From Bdellovibrionales bacterium (lineage in GTDB: Bacteria; Bdellovibrionota; Bdellovibrionia; Bdellovibrionales; JAMPXM01): a DNA stretch of 6,427 bases. The notes under the pieces are model-generated. The model saw only the letters and a list, made by a program, of their open reading frames with translations. It did no database searches and was not told the origin of the DNA. Where the stretch lies: the NCBI GenBank assembly GCA_005792225.1, contig SXSP01000064.1, positions 1-6,427 of the forward strand. Reading direction: 5' to 3'. Shown here in pieces: positions 5,925 through 6,427 of the stretch. Made by a program: the position numbers and the translations under genes. Numbering within the stretch: position 1 is the stretch's first letter; each line of letters starts with the position of its first letter.

Positions 5925-5931
5925 AGAGGGG
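5925..5931 (+). promoter_or_regulatory. Ribosome-binding site AGAGGGG favouring the TTG start of cmk
   Basis: The purine run AGAGGGG ends 6 bases before TTG 5938. The alternative GTG at 5959 has only GAGG at 11 bases. This decides for the TTG, though modestly. Confidence 0.5.
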
Positions 5932-5937
5932 CAGAAC

Positions 5938-6427
5938 TTGGCAGAGGCTTCTTTCGTAGTGACGATCGATGGACCCGCGGCATCGGGAAAATCGTCCGTG
6001 AGCCGTGAGCTCGCGCGACGCATGGGATGGAACTGGGTTTCGACGGGGGCGTTTTATCGCGGCCTCGCTTATGTCGCCCACGTCAACCACGTCAGCCTCC
6101 GCGACGAAGAAGCTCTCGTTCAGCTCGCAAAGAGCCCCGTTTGGTCCGTTCGCCTCGCGCCGGAGCAAACCCACGTCTTCCTGAACCAAAGGGACGTGAC
6201 CGAAGAAATCGGCCGGGAGGACATCGGCACGTTAGCTTCGCAAATCAGCTCTTTCCCGCGAGTCCGTTCTGCGCTACTTGATGCGCAGCGCAAGTGCGCT
6301 GAAGGTGGCCGCGGCCTCGTCGCCGAAGGTCGCGACTGCGGAACCATCGTGTTTCCGCGAGCTCAGGTGAAGATCTTCCTCACGGCCCGGGCCGAAGACC
6401 GCGCCGCTCGCCGCGCAAAGGAAGAGG
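5938..6427 (+). CDS. cmk: Cytidylate kinase, N-terminal part (3' truncated by window edge)
   Basis: Cytosolic kinase transferring phosphate from ATP to CMP and dCMP, needed for CTP/dCTP supply. The frame is open to the window end: 163 complete codons of a protein usually near 220-230. From the TTG, residues 8-20 give VTIDGPAASGKSS, the family's Walker A P-loop. WVSTGAFYRGLA matches the NMP-binding LDTGA(M/I)YR segment, with Ser where Asp is usual. AEGRDCGTIVFPRAQVKIF matches the EGRDIGT.VFP.A..K(I/F)FL hallmark, and LTARAEDRAARRAKEE begins the lid. The start is TTG 5938, backed by AGAGGGG; GTG 5959 (seven residues shorter) is possible. It is divergent from the hyu-like operon. The end and any downstream partner lie outside the window. 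Identity is secure. Confidence 0.95.
   Translation, partial: MAEASFVVTIDGPAASGKSSVSRELARRMGWNWVSTGAFYRGLAYVAHVNHVSLRDEEALVQLAKSPVWSVRLAPEQTHVFLNQRDVTEEIGREDIGTLASQISSFPRVRSALLDAQRKCAEGGRGLVAEGRDCGTIVFPRAQVKIFLTARAEDRAARRAKEE

Larger units (their letters stand above)
5731..5937. other. Divergent intergenic region between the hyuA-like gene and cmk
   Basis: These 207 bases must hold the start signals for both directions. Weak promoter candidates are listed separately for each strand. An 8-base repeat CTGGGCCA occurs at 5760-5767 and 5774-5781, 14 bases apart, close to the proposed hyuA-like transcript start; it could be an operator half-site pair or chance. Minus-strand frames extend through the region from ATG 5919 or 5790, but the residues encoded before 5730 do not resemble the HyuA family. 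Confidence 0.45.

Noticed and set aside
1..6427. Mobile element, prophage, CRISPR array, tRNA or rRNA
   Set aside because: No transposase, integrase, terminal inverted repeats, spaced direct repeats, or tRNA/rRNA-like sequence was seen on either strand.

Overview
The window looks like ordinary chromosomal DNA of a Gram-negative bacterium with GC in the high fifties (my rough estimate). There are no mobile elements, RNA genes or CRISPR arrays. The gene order does not match a genome I can name. A Bdellovibrionota or other deltaproteobacterial-type lineage is possible, but that is a low-confidence guess from gene style: GTG and TTG starts, and a small orphan zinc-ribbon protein. All reading frames called as genes are intact, apart from the two cut by the window edges.

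Layout. The left edge enters triosephosphate isomerase (tpiA) at its catalytic histidine. A GNAT N-acetyltransferase follows 6 bases later on the same strand. A gap of about 270 bases contains small repeats and hairpins. Next, still on +, come a 108-residue four-cysteine zinc-ribbon protein of unknown role and a 418-residue PLP-dependent threonine dehydratase with a C-terminal ACT domain (ilvA type). The 63 bases between those two genes hold a terminator-like hairpin, a competing pairing, and a hairpin that covers the ilvA ribosome-binding site.

The next 2.8 kb is on the minus strand: an overlapping two-gene operon of hydantoinase/oxoprolinase (HyuA/HyuB) family proteins. It meets ilvA tail to tail, and the two stop codons share one TTAA. 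A hairpin spanning the stops is followed by a U-run on the minus strand and is a plausible terminator for the hyu pair. About 200 bases of divergent promoter region separate hyuA from the + strand cytidylate kinase gene (cmk), which runs off the right edge.

Function. tpiA (glycolysis), ilvA (isoleucine synthesis or threonine breakdown) and cmk (CMP/dCMP phosphorylation) are housekeeping genes with no evident common pathway. The most unusual content is the hyu-like operon. Both proteins align by eye with HyuA and HyuB along much of their length, yet key catalytic-type motifs are altered or missing, and the HyuA-like protein is much shorter than usual. Intact, overlapping frames suggest the pair is maintained for a function that may no longer be canonical ATP-dependent amide-ring hydrolysis.
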